Source: CAMTUH01 sp947084935
GTDB lineage: Bacteria > Pseudomonadota > Gammaproteobacteria > Coxiellales > Coxiellaceae
Direction: 5' to 3'
NCBI GenBank assembly: GCA_947084935.1
Contig: CAMTUH010000004.1
Coordinates: forward strand, 62,001-126,000
Length of the DNA: 64,000 nucleotides
Shown: piece by piece, positions 41,897-50,405 of the stretch
Position numbering within the stretch: position 1 is the stretch's first letter
How the letters are laid out: each line of letters starts with the position of its first letter
The notes under the pieces: model-generated
The model's database searches: none
Told to the model about the DNA's origin: nothing
What the model saw: the letters and a program-made list of their open reading frames with translations, nothing else
Made by a program: the position numbers and the translations under genes

Positions 41897-42820
41897 AATA
41901 TGTCGAGCTAGCGTAATCGCGACCATGGCCAAAATCGCGCCGGCGATGACATCAACCAAATAATGCCACCCGAGCAACAAGGTGGAGGCAATCACCAAAA
42001 GATTAATCAGCACGAGCGGATAAAACAGCCAATGTTTTCCACGAACGGCATAACACAATAAAATCGCCCACACCACGTGAAAGGAAGGAAAAGCAATCAG
42101 CCCTCCATCACCCGTCGTCACCGGCACATAATGATGGATTTGATAAAATTTAAGAGCCGTCGCGTGTTCGGAGCTTAAAAAATAAGGACTGTCGATTACT
42201 GAAACGGGTGCAGACGTTGGGAAAAAATAATAAATCGCAGTACCGATTAAAAATGAAATCAGCATAGCAATAAAAAGCCGATGAACGCGCTTCTCATCCT
42301 TGAATAGCGGCAAAATCAGCGGAATCAGCAGCATCTCAATATTTAAAAATTCGTATGCCAATTCCAGTATTTTTTTAATGGCGTGATGCTGCGCCGTCCA
42401 GTGCATCAACGACATAGTTTGAAAGCCAATCACTTGGTCAAGGTGCAATAACCATTGATCAATCGGCGGAAATGGCGTGAATTGTATTCCGTTGGTAATC
42501 ACCGAAAAGGCAATGGCAATGAAGAAATACGTGCAGTACGTCCTCGTAAAAAACGCCATTCGAGGAGATTTATCGTTAAAGGCCGTCGCCAGCCAAAGGA
42601 CGACAAAGACAGCTGGGGCCAAGAAAACCCAACGGAGTGGCAGATAGTCGAATCCGGGGTACTGCGTGGTCAGGGCATTGACGGCAATAGCCAAGCAACC
42701 CAAAGAGAATGCCAGCAGAACTAGCCCAAAGATAACCCGCGCCTCTCGCGTAACATGTTGAATATAAAAATTTTTAAGGAATACTCTTGGGAAAGCGTGT
42801 TGTATTTCAGATAGGCGCAT
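41885..42820 (-). CDS. PAP2-superfamily membrane phosphatase/transferase
   Basis: A 311-residue polytopic protein with about six to seven membrane segments. The active-site motifs are AFPSFHVVWA (PSxH variant, His as nucleophile region) and STLLLGWHYLVDV, the usual His-x3-Asp end. The first motif KxxxxxxRP is not clear; the variant PSFH and the arrangement resemble inositolphosphorylceramide-synthase-like PAP2_3 proteins. It may dephosphorylate or rearrange lipid phosphates. Single gene; its end overlaps the Fur-box gene end. Confidence 0.82.
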   Translation of the reverse strand: MRLSEIQHAFPRVFLKNFYIQHVTREARVIFGLVLLAFSLGCLAIAVNALTTQYPGFDYLPLRWVFLAPAVFVVLWLATAFNDKSPRMAFFTRTYCTYFFIAIAFSVITNGIQFTPFPPIDQWLLHLDQVIGFQTMSLMHWTAQHHAIKKILELAYEFLNIEMLLIPLILPLFKDEKRVHRLFIAMLISFLIGTAIYYFFPTSAPVSVIDSPYFLSSEHATALKFYQIHHYVPVTTGDGGLIAFPSFHVVWAILLCYAVRGKHWLFYPLVLINLLVIASTLLLGWHYLVDVIAGAILAMVAITLARHILHS

Positions 42821-42877
42821 GACGGTATACCAGAAGCTCCTGAGGTTCCAGTATATCGGTTAAATCTTAAGGAAATG

Positions 42878-43408
42878 TTAAGAGGAAAGATTAGTAGAAT
42901 CGTCCATGATCGACTGGCATTGACGCACGTAGTCTAGTGCTGCTTCAAGCCAGCAATTCACCTCCAGCAAAGGACGATTCTCAATTCTTCCTTCACCAAG
43001 GAGCTCAGCACAACGATAAGCCTCTGTAAGGCGAGATATGGGGGGCTCAGCAAATTGGCTCGCAAAATTATTAATCACCGGTTTAATAAGGTTAATTAAA
43101 TGCGGCTGAAGAGTACTCACAGCTAAAGATTGAAGCAAAGCCTCCAAAAGCTCCAAAACATTCTGCTCATCAGCAGAGGTGTGTATATTCTCCAAATGAG
43201 TTCGCGTGCTTTTATATGAATCAAAAATATGGCCCGCCTGCCAAGTTTCCAACTTAAAGTCATCGTCCTCAGTAATCGCGCGGTTAACTGCTTTCATTAT
43301 TTCTTTAGCAAAGTCCATATAGGTTACTGCACCCGATGGTGTTAGTTCTATTTCGACTGCGACGACAGGAGGTTTAGCAGGTTTAGGAGGTTTAAATAAT
43401 AGGCGCAT
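42878..43408 (-). CDS. Cytoplasmic protein of unknown function
   Basis: A 176-residue soluble protein with a good ribosome-binding site (AGGAG) and the opening MRLLFKPPKPAKPPVVAVEIE, a Pro/Lys-rich basic start followed by helical sequence (EQNVLELLEALLQSLAVSTLQPHLI). No signal peptide and no known motif. The gene stands between the PAP2 and GH-like genes on the same strand. A secreted-effector role or a small host-directed protein is possible for this organism but nothing here shows it. Confidence 0.65.
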   Translation of the reverse strand: MRLLFKPPKPAKPPVVAVEIELTPSGAVTYMDFAKEIMKAVNRAITEDDDFKLETWQAGHIFDSYKSTRTHLENIHTSADEQNVLELLEALLQSLAVSTLQPHLINLIKPVINNFASQFAEPPISRLTEAYRCAELLGEGRIENRPLLEVNCWLEAALDYVRQCQSIMDDSTNLSS

Positions 43409-43447
43409 GAAAGCTCCTGTAACTAAATCTTAAAGATTAAGAGAAAA

Positions 43448-44323
43448 CTATTGCTTATGATACGACCGAAGGATGGAAAATAACAAGTTGTATTTGTTTT
43501 GTGGGCTCCACGCATACCAACCGTCGGCATGCGCATCCCGAACGGCACGTAATTCCGCCAAAATATAATTAACTTTGGCTTCTTTAGATAAGAAATAACG
43601 ATAATTATAAAGCTCAATGTAAGCGTAAACTTTGACATCGGGGTTCTTCCGCAGCAATTGGCGAAGTGCGGTCAGCGATTTATAAACCGTCTCGTAGGGT
43701 CGCACGGCATGATAGCGAAAAGGTTCATAATGCGAAGGGTAGACCATTGGGCATATGGCATCCAACAATGGAGCAAACAGCTCAACATTCTGTCCAATCG
43801 CAAAAGATTCGCTGTGGGCAGCAACTCCAAAAATATCAATTTGCAACTTTACATTTTTTCCTTGAAGCATATGGTGTACTTGCTTAATGATTTCGTAAAT
43901 ATTCTTTGCGTTTTGGGAAGACATCGGTTGTGTGTGTTTGTAGCGAATATAATCCAGTTGAATTTCCTCAGCACCCAGCGAAACGGCTTGCATGATTTGT
44001 TGGTAGCGTTTTTGCAGATAAGCATCCGATTTCACTTGCCAATCGAATGCACCGTGTGGAAACATCACAATACGCGCGACGTAATGCAGATTATTTTGTT
44101 TTACCAGAGCGATATTTTCGCGATACCGTCGACTCATTCCGTAAAAATCAACAACAAACGTATCGATACCCACGGATTTGGCTTGTTCGATGAGGTATTT
44201 AATCGTGCGGGTGCTTTCCAGAGTGGGCTGCGTGACGTAGATCCCGCGGACAAATGCGTTCGCCGGTAACGAAATAAAGAGCAATAAAAAGAGAACTGTT
44301 ATTGGCCAAAATTTGATCTTCAT
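43448..44323 (-). CDS. Putative glycoside-hydrolase-like secreted protein (DUF4015 type)
   Basis: A 291-residue protein with a signal peptide (ITVLFLLLFISLPANA) and a TIM-barrel-like body: RGIYVTQPTLES, IDTFVVDFYG, ARIVMFPHGAF, EEIQLDYIRYKHTQPM, LQIDIFGVAAH and AICPMVYPSHYEP are the strand-end motifs of the DUF4015 family, distantly related to glycosyl hydrolases. LDYIRY with PMVYPSHY is the typical signature. A sugar or peptidoglycan substrate is expected, but no enzyme of the family is well defined to my knowledge. Exported, hence periplasmic or surface. Confidence 0.8.
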   Translation of the reverse strand: MKIKFWPITVLFLLLFISLPANAFVRGIYVTQPTLESTRTIKYLIEQAKSVGIDTFVVDFYGMSRRYRENIALVKQNNLHYVARIVMFPHGAFDWQVKSDAYLQKRYQQIMQAVSLGAEEIQLDYIRYKHTQPMSSQNAKNIYEIIKQVHHMLQGKNVKLQIDIFGVAAHSESFAIGQNVELFAPLLDAICPMVYPSHYEPFRYHAVRPYETVYKSLTALRQLLRKNPDVKVYAYIELYNYRYFLSKEAKVNYILAELRAVRDAHADGWYAWSPQNKYNLLFSILRSYHKQ

Positions 44324-44455
44324 GATTGGAGAACATCCCTGTGCTTAATACTCAGTATAATCCACTCAAAAATAATCACCACTGTATGTAACCTACGTAT
44401 TGAACGATCCGGAGGGGCAATTGGCTCCCTCATAGCAATCACACTCAATCCTCCC

Positions 44456-44556
44456 CGTCATTGCGAGGAGCCTTAAGCGACGAAGCAACCCAGGATTAAT
44501 TAATTCTGGATTGCTTCGTCGCCCCGGATCAAGGTCCGGGGCTTCTCGCAATGACG
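44456..44556. repeat. About 100-bp palindromic repeat (CGTCATTGCGAG type)
   Basis: Outer arms CGTCATTGCGAG and CTCGCAATGACG bracket an inner dyad GCGACGAAGCAA/TTGCTTCGTCGC and a small CCCCGGA...TCCGGGG stem. The symmetry reaches further out (CACTCAA... and ...TTGAGTG). The 276-bp gap between the GH-like gene and pyrD consists mainly of this element; I see no gene in it. It is a repeat type common among intracellular bacteria. Confidence 0.7.
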
Positions 44557-44599
44557 CAGTGGGGTTGAGTGCGCCTGCCTGCAAAAGGAGTCCCTCGAC

Positions 44600-45604
44600 T
44601 CAGTGCCTAATTATATCCTTCACTATCCCAGGCCCCTCGTAGACTAATCCCGTATAAATTTGAATCAGACGCGCCCCAGCAGCCAGCAGGCGCTGAGCAT
44701 CGCGCCGAGACATAATCCCCCCCACCGCGATAATCGGAATTTCCTGACCCAACTCAGCATGCAAGTGTTCTACGGCGTGAAGCGTGGTCGGAAACAGCGG
44801 TTCACCGCTTACCCCCCCCTCTTCACCCGCGTGCGGCAATCCTTCTACTCCATGACGATGCCGTGTCGTATTCACGGCCACCATCCCCTCGATGCGGTGT
44901 CGGAGTGCAATACGCGCAATTTCCTTAAGTTCTTCCGCAACCAAATCGGGAGAAATTTTCAATAACAACGGAACACGGCGATGGTGCACTTTCTCTAATT
45001 CTTCCTGTGTTTTTTTGAGTTCACTCAGCAACTCGTGCAAATACAATTCCGTTTGCAATTCACGCAATCGCGGCGTGTTGGGTGAAGAGATATTCACCGT
45101 CACGTAATCGGCATACGGATAAACTTTTTGATAACACACGCGATAATCATCGACGGCATGATCCAAGGAGGTCATTAAATTCTTTCCGATGTTAACACCA
45201 ACAATACCTTTTACTTTGCGCTTTTTTAATTGAGTGACAACGTGATCGACACCACGATTGTTAAATCCCATGCGATTAATCAGCGCCCTCGCCTGCGGCA
45301 ATCGGAACAAGCGCGGCTGCGGATTACCACTTTGTGGTTTTGGAGTGACGGTGCCGATTTCAATAAATCCAAATCCCAGTCCGAATAAAGCGTCGATGTA
45401 ATCACCGTTTTTATCCATGCCGGCTGCCAAGCCAACGGGGTTAGGAAAAGTAAGACCAAAAGCATGTACCGGTGATTGGGAAAATCGTTTTATTTTACGA
45501 TTGACGCGCCAGGAGGGATAAACCCACTGTAAAAACCGCAAAGTCCATGCATGAGCCCGTTCCGGACCCAAACGAAAAAGCAGCGGCCTTAACCAAGAAT
45601 ACAT
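44600..45604 (-). CDS. pyrD: Dihydroorotate dehydrogenase (quinone), class 2
   Basis: FMN enzyme at the inner membrane oxidising dihydroorotate to orotate with quinone, in pyrimidine synthesis. The N-terminal amphipathic helices (MYSWLRPLLFRLGPERAHAW) mark class 2. FGLTFPNPVGLAAGMDKNG, GFIEIGTVTPKPQSGNPQPRLFRL, NRMGFNNRG, VNISSPNTPRLRELQ (catalytic Ser) and IAVGGIMSRRDAQRLLAAGARLIQIYTGL are complete. The ATG used lies two bases after the stop of the preceding methyltransferase-like gene; an ATG 18 bases upstream would overlap it. Confidence 0.95.
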   Translation of the reverse strand: MYSWLRPLLFRLGPERAHAWTLRFLQWVYPSWRVNRKIKRFSQSPVHAFGLTFPNPVGLAAGMDKNGDYIDALFGLGFGFIEIGTVTPKPQSGNPQPRLFRLPQARALINRMGFNNRGVDHVVTQLKKRKVKGIVGVNIGKNLMTSLDHAVDDYRVCYQKVYPYADYVTVNISSPNTPRLRELQTELYLHELLSELKKTQEELEKVHHRRVPLLLKISPDLVAEELKEIARIALRHRIEGMVAVNTTRHRHGVEGLPHAGEEGGVSGEPLFPTTLHAVEHLHAELGQEIPIIAVGGIMSRRDAQRLLAAGARLIQIYTGLVYEGPGIVKDIIRH

Positions 45605-45606
45605 GC

Positions 45607-46308
45607 TCAGTAAACCGTGCATTCTTTCGCAAACACGCGCAACATGGCATTGCTGCCCTTTTGCAATTGGTAGGGAACTTCACGCACTTCAATACCGAAA
45701 TTTTTCTGCTGCAGCAGCAGCATCACGGGGCCAATATCAGCCGACACGTTTCCGTGCTCATCCAACAAAGGAAAAACACGCACCTCGTGTGCGACGCGGC
45801 ACAGCTCCGCAATAGTTTTTTCAGGCGCCTCTGTTTTTTCCGTGCGAAAAATCAGATCCGAACACAGAGCCAAATCAAATTGAAAATCTTTAAACGGTAA
45901 CTTCGGCAAGGTGGCGTGTTGATAACGATTTTCTAACTTTCCGGGTGAATAATCCGCCAAAAAAAGCTGTGCGTGCTGATTCCAGGCATAGATAATATTT
46001 TCCAGAGTCTTCGCACCACGCTCTTGAATGCGATCGGCATACTGATCCAATTGCATCGCTAAACGCTGGATAATGTGGTCCACCCGTTTGGTCATATCCA
46101 AAGGACTCAAATTATAATGAGGATCCGCACTCACGACATTAGTTTTACCCAATGCATGCGTCTCCGCATTAAAACTGGAAATACCCGCAGGGTAATCGAG
46201 CAATGCGCGCTCGAGATCACGATCGGTCAGCGCAAACATGCGTCGATAGTCATCTAAAGTGTGAACCCAGCTCGGGATCAATGGCGTGACGGTTGGCTTC
46301 GTTCTCAT
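45607..46308 (-). CDS. SAM-methyltransferase-like protein
   Basis: A 233-residue protein started at MRTKPTVTPLIP after GGAAG. LLDYPAGISSFNAE fits a SAM-site loop, and LPFKDFQFDLALCSDLIF a methyltransferase motif IV-like segment, followed by ELCRVAHEVRVFPLLDEHG. The usual acidic-Gly motif I (xxxDxGxG) is weakened (DYPAGISSF), so it may be a divergent or partly degenerate member. It is coupled to pyrD (two bases), but the pyrimidine link is doubtful. Activity unknown. Confidence 0.7.
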   Translation of the reverse strand: MRTKPTVTPLIPSWVHTLDDYRRMFALTDRDLERALLDYPAGISSFNAETHALGKTNVVSADPHYNLSPLDMTKRVDHIIQRLAMQLDQYADRIQERGAKTLENIIYAWNQHAQLFLADYSPGKLENRYQHATLPKLPFKDFQFDLALCSDLIFRTEKTEAPEKTIAELCRVAHEVRVFPLLDEHGNVSADIGPVMLLLQQKNFGIEVREVPYQLQKGSNAMLRVFAKECTVY

Positions 46309-46368
46309 TGTTATCTTCCGCGTTGAATGGTTACAATACCTCAATCATGAAAACAGGATTATCATAAC

Positions 46369-47529
46369 ATGATTCACGGCCTTCATTTCCAGCTCGACGA
46401 AACGCTCCACATGCTGCGTGAATCTGTGCAACAATTTGCCAGCCGAGAAATCGCACCCAGAGCCGCGAAAATTGATGAATCGAACAAATTCCCACGCGAT
46501 TTATGGCCAAAACTCGGAGCACTGGGATTGCTGGGAATTACCGTAGAAGAAAAATACGGTGGTGCCCACATGGGTTATCTCGCGCACGCCATTGCGATGG
46601 AAGAAATCAGCCGCGCTTCCGGTTCGATTGGTTTAAGCTACGGCGCCCATTCGAATTTATGCGTCAACCAAATCCGCCGCTTTGGAACGGAGGCTCAAAA
46701 GCAGAAGTATTTGCCCAAACTCGTCAGCGGTGAATACGTTGGTGCGCTGGCAATGAGCGAATCCGGATCGGGTTCGGACGTTGTTAGCATGCGACTTCGT
46801 GCAGAAAGTCATGGCGATGTATTTGTGTTTAACGGCACAAAAATGTGGATCACCAACGGGCCCGAAGCTGATGTGTTAGTCGTTTACGCGAAAACAAACC
46901 CCGAAGCAAGCTCGCGCGGCATCACGGCTTTTTTAGTAGAAAAAGGCAGTCCCGGTTTTCGTACCGCACAAAAGCTCGACAAATTAGGCATGCGCGGCTC
47001 CGACACGTGTGAGCTGGTTTTTGAAGAATGCAAAATTCCCAAAGAAAATATCTTAGGCGAGTTAAACAAAGGAGTCGCCGTGCTCATGAGCGGTTTGGAT
47101 TACGAGCGTTTGGTTTTAGCTGGCGGGCCCGTAGGAATTATGCAAGCGTGTTTGGACGTCGTCTTGCCGTACGTGCACGAACGCAAGCAATTCAATCAAG
47201 CCATCGGTGAGTTTCAATTCGTGCAAGGCTTGGTTGCTGATATGTACACCGCATTGAACGCGAGCCGTGCGTATCTTTACACAGCCGCGCAAGCTGCCGA
47301 CAACAGCGCAATACGGCAAAAAGACGCCGCCAGCGTGCTTTTATTCGCGGCAGAAAATGCCACTCAAGTCGCACTTAAAGCCATTCAGTGTTTGGGTGGA
47401 AATGGTTACATTAATGAATTTCCAACCGGGCGCTTATTGCGGGATGCAAAATTATACGAAATCGGCGCCGGCACCTCCGAAATCCGCCGCCTCATTATCG
47501 GCCGTGAATTGTTTAAGGAAACCCAATGA
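46369..47529 (+). CDS. Isovaleryl-CoA dehydrogenase
   Basis: FAD enzyme oxidising isovaleryl-CoA to 3-methylcrotonyl-CoA in leucine catabolism. A 386-residue acyl-CoA dehydrogenase: SESGSGSDVVSMRLRAE and WITNGPEADVLVVYAKT (FAD), and catalytic Glu in LDYERLVLAGGPVGIMQA, which sits in the helix typical of isovaleryl-CoA dehydrogenases, not in the C-terminal position of short/medium-chain types. CLGGNGYINEFPTGRLLRDAKLYEIGAGTSEIRRLIIGREL is the usual ending. First of four genes overlapping or nearly touching; ATGA overlap with the thiolase gene. Confidence 0.93.
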   Translation: MIHGLHFQLDETLHMLRESVQQFASREIAPRAAKIDESNKFPRDLWPKLGALGLLGITVEEKYGGAHMGYLAHAIAMEEISRASGSIGLSYGAHSNLCVNQIRRFGTEAQKQKYLPKLVSGEYVGALAMSESGSGSDVVSMRLRAESHGDVFVFNGTKMWITNGPEADVLVVYAKTNPEASSRGITAFLVEKGSPGFRTAQKLDKLGMRGSDTCELVFEECKIPKENILGELNKGVAVLMSGLDYERLVLAGGPVGIMQACLDVVLPYVHERKQFNQAIGEFQFVQGLVADMYTALNASRAYLYTAAQAADNSAIRQKDAASVLLFAAENATQVALKAIQCLGGNGYINEFPTGRLLRDAKLYEIGAGTSEIRRLIIGRELFKETQ

Positions 47530-48713
47530 ACCAAGACCCCATCGTCATCGTCGGCGCCGCTCGAACCCCCATGGGTCATTACGGCGGTTACTTCAAGGAC
47601 ACAACAGCCAGCAACTTAGGCGCTGCCGCCATTAAAGCGGCGCTTTCTCGTGCGCATTTAAAACCGAACGACGTCGACGAAGTCATCATGGGATGCGTGT
47701 TACCCGCCGGACAAGGCCAAGCACCGGCGCGACAAGCCGCACTGGCTGCGGGATTACCCATGAGCACACCCTGCACGACCGTCAATAAAATGTGTGGGTC
47801 CGGCATGAAAGCCATTATGTTTGCTCACGACGAAATTCTTGCGGGCACGTACGCACGAATCGTGGCCGGCGGAATGGAAAACATGTCGTTTGCACCTTAT
47901 TTACTGATGAAAGCGCGATTCGGTTATCGCATGGGACACAATACCGTTTACGACCACATGATGCTCGACGGTTTAGAAGACGCATACGACAAAGGGAGGC
48001 CGATGGGTTATTTCGCTGAAAAATGCGTGGAAAAATATCATTTCACCCGAAAAGCCATGGATGAGTTTGCAATAGAATCTCTGAAACGCGCAAAAAAAGC
48101 GAATGAAGACGGAACTTTTACAAAAGAAATCGTTCCCGTCACGGTGAAAATGCAAAAAGAAACGGTTGAAGTCACCAAAGATGAAAACGCAATGAACGCA
48201 AAACCCGAAAAAATTCCTTTATTAAAGCCGGCTTTTACCGAAAACGGTACGGTAACGGCGGCTAATTCGAGTTCAATTTCCGATGGGGCCGCAGCGCTTG
48301 TGTTGATGCGTCTTTCGGAAGCAAAAAAAATGAATGTTAACCCGATCGCGAAAATCGTGGGGCATTACTCACACGCGCAAGAACCCAGTTGGTTTACCAC
48401 TGCTCCGATTGGAGCCATCAAAGGGTTACTCGAAAAAATCGGCTGGAAAACCGATCAGGTCGATCTCTTTGAAATCAACGAAGCATTCGCGGTAGTTACC
48501 ATGGCCGCCATGCACGACCTCCACTTACCGCACGACAAAGTGAATATTCACGGCGGCGCTTGTGCGCTGGGCCATCCCATCGGCGCTTCGGGCGCACGAA
48601 TTCTAGTAACTTTGTTATACGCGTTACGCGAGAAAAAATTAAAACGCGGTATTGCTTCACTCTGCATTGGGGGCGGTGAAGCAACCGCATTGGCCGTAGA
48701 AATAATGGACTAA
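47526..48713 (+). CDS. Acetyl-CoA C-acetyltransferase (thiolase)
   Basis: Cleaves acetoacetyl-CoA to two acetyl-CoA, or the reverse. The 395-residue thiolase carries nucleophilic Cys90 in TTVNKMCGSGMKA, His in NEAFAV and GGACALGHPIGASGAR, and the second active Cys in SLCIGGGEATALAV. Lying inside the leucine operon it would process acetoacetyl-CoA formed from leucine's acetoacetate, or feed HMG-CoA for mevalonate synthesis; which is not decided by the sequence. Start overlaps the dehydrogenase stop by four bases, and four bases separate its end from the carboxylase beta gene. Confidence 0.93.
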   Translation: MNQDPIVIVGAARTPMGHYGGYFKDTTASNLGAAAIKAALSRAHLKPNDVDEVIMGCVLPAGQGQAPARQAALAAGLPMSTPCTTVNKMCGSGMKAIMFAHDEILAGTYARIVAGGMENMSFAPYLLMKARFGYRMGHNTVYDHMMLDGLEDAYDKGRPMGYFAEKCVEKYHFTRKAMDEFAIESLKRAKKANEDGTFTKEIVPVTVKMQKETVEVTKDENAMNAKPEKIPLLKPAFTENGTVTAANSSSISDGAAALVLMRLSEAKKMNVNPIAKIVGHYSHAQEPSWFTTAPIGAIKGLLEKIGWKTDQVDLFEINEAFAVVTMAAMHDLHLPHDKVNIHGGACALGHPIGASGARILVTLLYALREKKLKRGIASLCIGGGEATALAVEIMD

Positions 48714-48717
48714 AAAC

Positions 48718-50325
48718 ATGCCAAAAATAAATTCGAATCTCAATATCAACAGCGATGAATTTAAAGAAAATAAAAAAGTGATGGAATCGCAGCTTCACCA
48801 GCTGGAAAAAATGCTCAAAAAAATAAAATGCGGTGGTCCTAAAAAAGCCCACGATCGGCAACGCGAACAAGGAAAATTATTGCCGCGCGAACGTATCGAA
48901 CATTTACTGGATCCGGGTTCCCCATTTTTAGAATTGTCACCACTCGCGGGTCACGAGTTATACCCCGACGAAGTTCCAGCCGGCGGCCTTATTACGGGTA
49001 TCGGCCAAATCGCGGGACAAGAGTGCATGATCCTTTCCAATGATGCCACGGTAAAAGGCGGCACGTATTATCCCATCACGGTAAAAAAACATTTGCGCGC
49101 ACAAGCTATTGCCGAAGACAATCATTTACCCTGCGTTTATTTGGTAGATTCGGGGGGCGCGTATTTACCAAAACAAGACGAAGTCTTTCCCGACAAGGAT
49201 CATTTTGGGCGAATTTTTTATAATCAAGCGCGTTTGTCTGCAAAAAATATTCCGCAAATTGCAGTGGTTATGGGATCGTGCACCGCGGGCGGCGCTTACG
49301 TACCCGCGATGGCCGATGAAGCCATCATGGTAAAAAATCAGGCCACGATTTTTTTAGGTGGGCCACCCTTGGTCAAAGCCGCTGTCGGCGAAATCGTTAC
49401 TGCGGAAGAATTGGGTGGTGCGGACGTGCATTGTCGTATTTCCGGTGTTGCCGATTATTTTGCGAATAACGACGAGCACGCGTTAAAAATGGCGCGCGAT
49501 ATCGTCAGTAATTTAAATCGAAAGAAAACGATTTCTTTAGTAACGCGGCCACCCGTTGATCCGGCCTATGATCCCGAAGAAATTTTAGGTATCGTCAACG
49601 CCGATCCGCGCAAACCTTACGACGTGCACGAAATTATTGCCCGATTGGTGGATCATTCGGAATTCGAAGAATTTAAAGCAATGTACGGCAACACGTTAGT
49701 TTGCGGTTTTGCACACATCCACGGCTATCCTGTGGGAATTATCGCCAACAACGGAATTCTGTTTTCGGAATCGGCGTTGAAAGGCACGCACTTTATTGAA
49801 TTATGCAGTCAACGGAAAATTCCGTTGGTGTTTTTACAAAACATTACTGGTTTTATGGTTGGCAAAAAATACGAAAATTCTGGCATTGCTAAACACGGCG
49901 CGAAAATGGTTCATGCGGTGGCGTGCACACAAGTCCCCAAGTTTACCGTGATTATCGGTAACAGCTACGGCGCCGGTAATTATGCCATGTGTGGCCGGGG
50001 TTACCATCCTCGCTTTCTGTTTATGTGGCCTAATGCACGCATTGGCGTTATGGGCGGAGAACAAGCGGCAAACGTACTCGCACAAGTTAAACAGGACCAA
50101 TTTGAACGCGCGGGTGAAAAATGGAATGCCAAAGAACGTCAAGCATTTATCGACGAAATTCGAAAAAAATACGAAGCCGAGGCCAATCCTTATTACGCCA
50201 GCGCTCGATTGTGGGACGACGGCGTGATCAATCCTTTAGATACGCGCCGTGTGTTGGCGTACTGTATTTCAGCATCGCTCAACGCACCCATTAAAGACAG
50301 CGAATTTGGCGTGATTCGAATGTAA
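48718..50325 (+). CDS. mccB: 3-methylcrotonyl-CoA carboxylase, carboxyltransferase (beta) subunit
   Basis: Transfers the carboxyl group from biotin to 3-methylcrotonyl-CoA. 535 residues, two crotonase-like halves: PCVYLVDSGGAYLPKQDEVFPD and AVVMGSCTAGGAYVPAMADEA (N-half), GIIANNGILFSESALKGTHF and NSYGAGNYAMCGRGYHPRFLFMWPNARIGVMGGEQAANVL (C-half). SGGAYLP and the MCGRGY segment favour methylcrotonyl-CoA over acetyl- or propionyl-CoA carboxylase. It is separated from the alpha-subunit gene by 80 bases containing a repeat. Works with the biotinylated alpha subunit in the cytoplasm. Confidence 0.93.
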   Translation: MPKINSNLNINSDEFKENKKVMESQLHQLEKMLKKIKCGGPKKAHDRQREQGKLLPRERIEHLLDPGSPFLELSPLAGHELYPDEVPAGGLITGIGQIAGQECMILSNDATVKGGTYYPITVKKHLRAQAIAEDNHLPCVYLVDSGGAYLPKQDEVFPDKDHFGRIFYNQARLSAKNIPQIAVVMGSCTAGGAYVPAMADEAIMVKNQATIFLGGPPLVKAAVGEIVTAEELGGADVHCRISGVADYFANNDEHALKMARDIVSNLNRKKTISLVTRPPVDPAYDPEEILGIVNADPRKPYDVHEIIARLVDHSEFEEFKAMYGNTLVCGFAHIHGYPVGIIANNGILFSESALKGTHFIELCSQRKIPLVFLQNITGFMVGKKYENSGIAKHGAKMVHAVACTQVPKFTVIIGNSYGAGNYAMCGRGYHPRFLFMWPNARIGVMGGEQAANVLAQVKQDQFERAGEKWNAKERQAFIDEIRKKYEAEANPYYASARLWDDGVINPLDTRRVLAYCISASLNAPIKDSEFGVIRM

Positions 50326-50374
50326 GTTGCGAAGCTGTCATTCCGACGCCGATCCCAAGCTTCGAGGGGAGGCG

Positions 50375-50405
50375 GAGGAATCTCGTGATTTCAAGGAGAT
50401 CCCTC
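50375..50405 (+). promoter_or_regulatory. Hairpin covering the mccA ribosome-binding site
   Basis: GAGGAATCTC (50375-50384) pairs with GAGATCCCTC (50396-50405), nine of ten matched, around an 11-base loop. AAGGAG, the ribosome-binding site of mccA, lies in the right arm and loop edge, and the ATG follows directly. The sequence belongs to a repeat-like spacer (TCATTCCGACGCC...) in the middle of the leucine operon. Confidence 0.5.

Noticed and set aside
41885..42820. PAP2 gene as an inactive protein because of PSFH instead of PSGH
   Set aside because: PSxH variants occur in active PAP2_3 members and the distal His-x3-Asp is kept, so loss of function is not supported.
43658..44269. Plus-strand frame of 203 codons
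   Set aside because: Antisense to the GH-like gene whose strand motifs are clear; the plus frame has no promoter, site or known motif.
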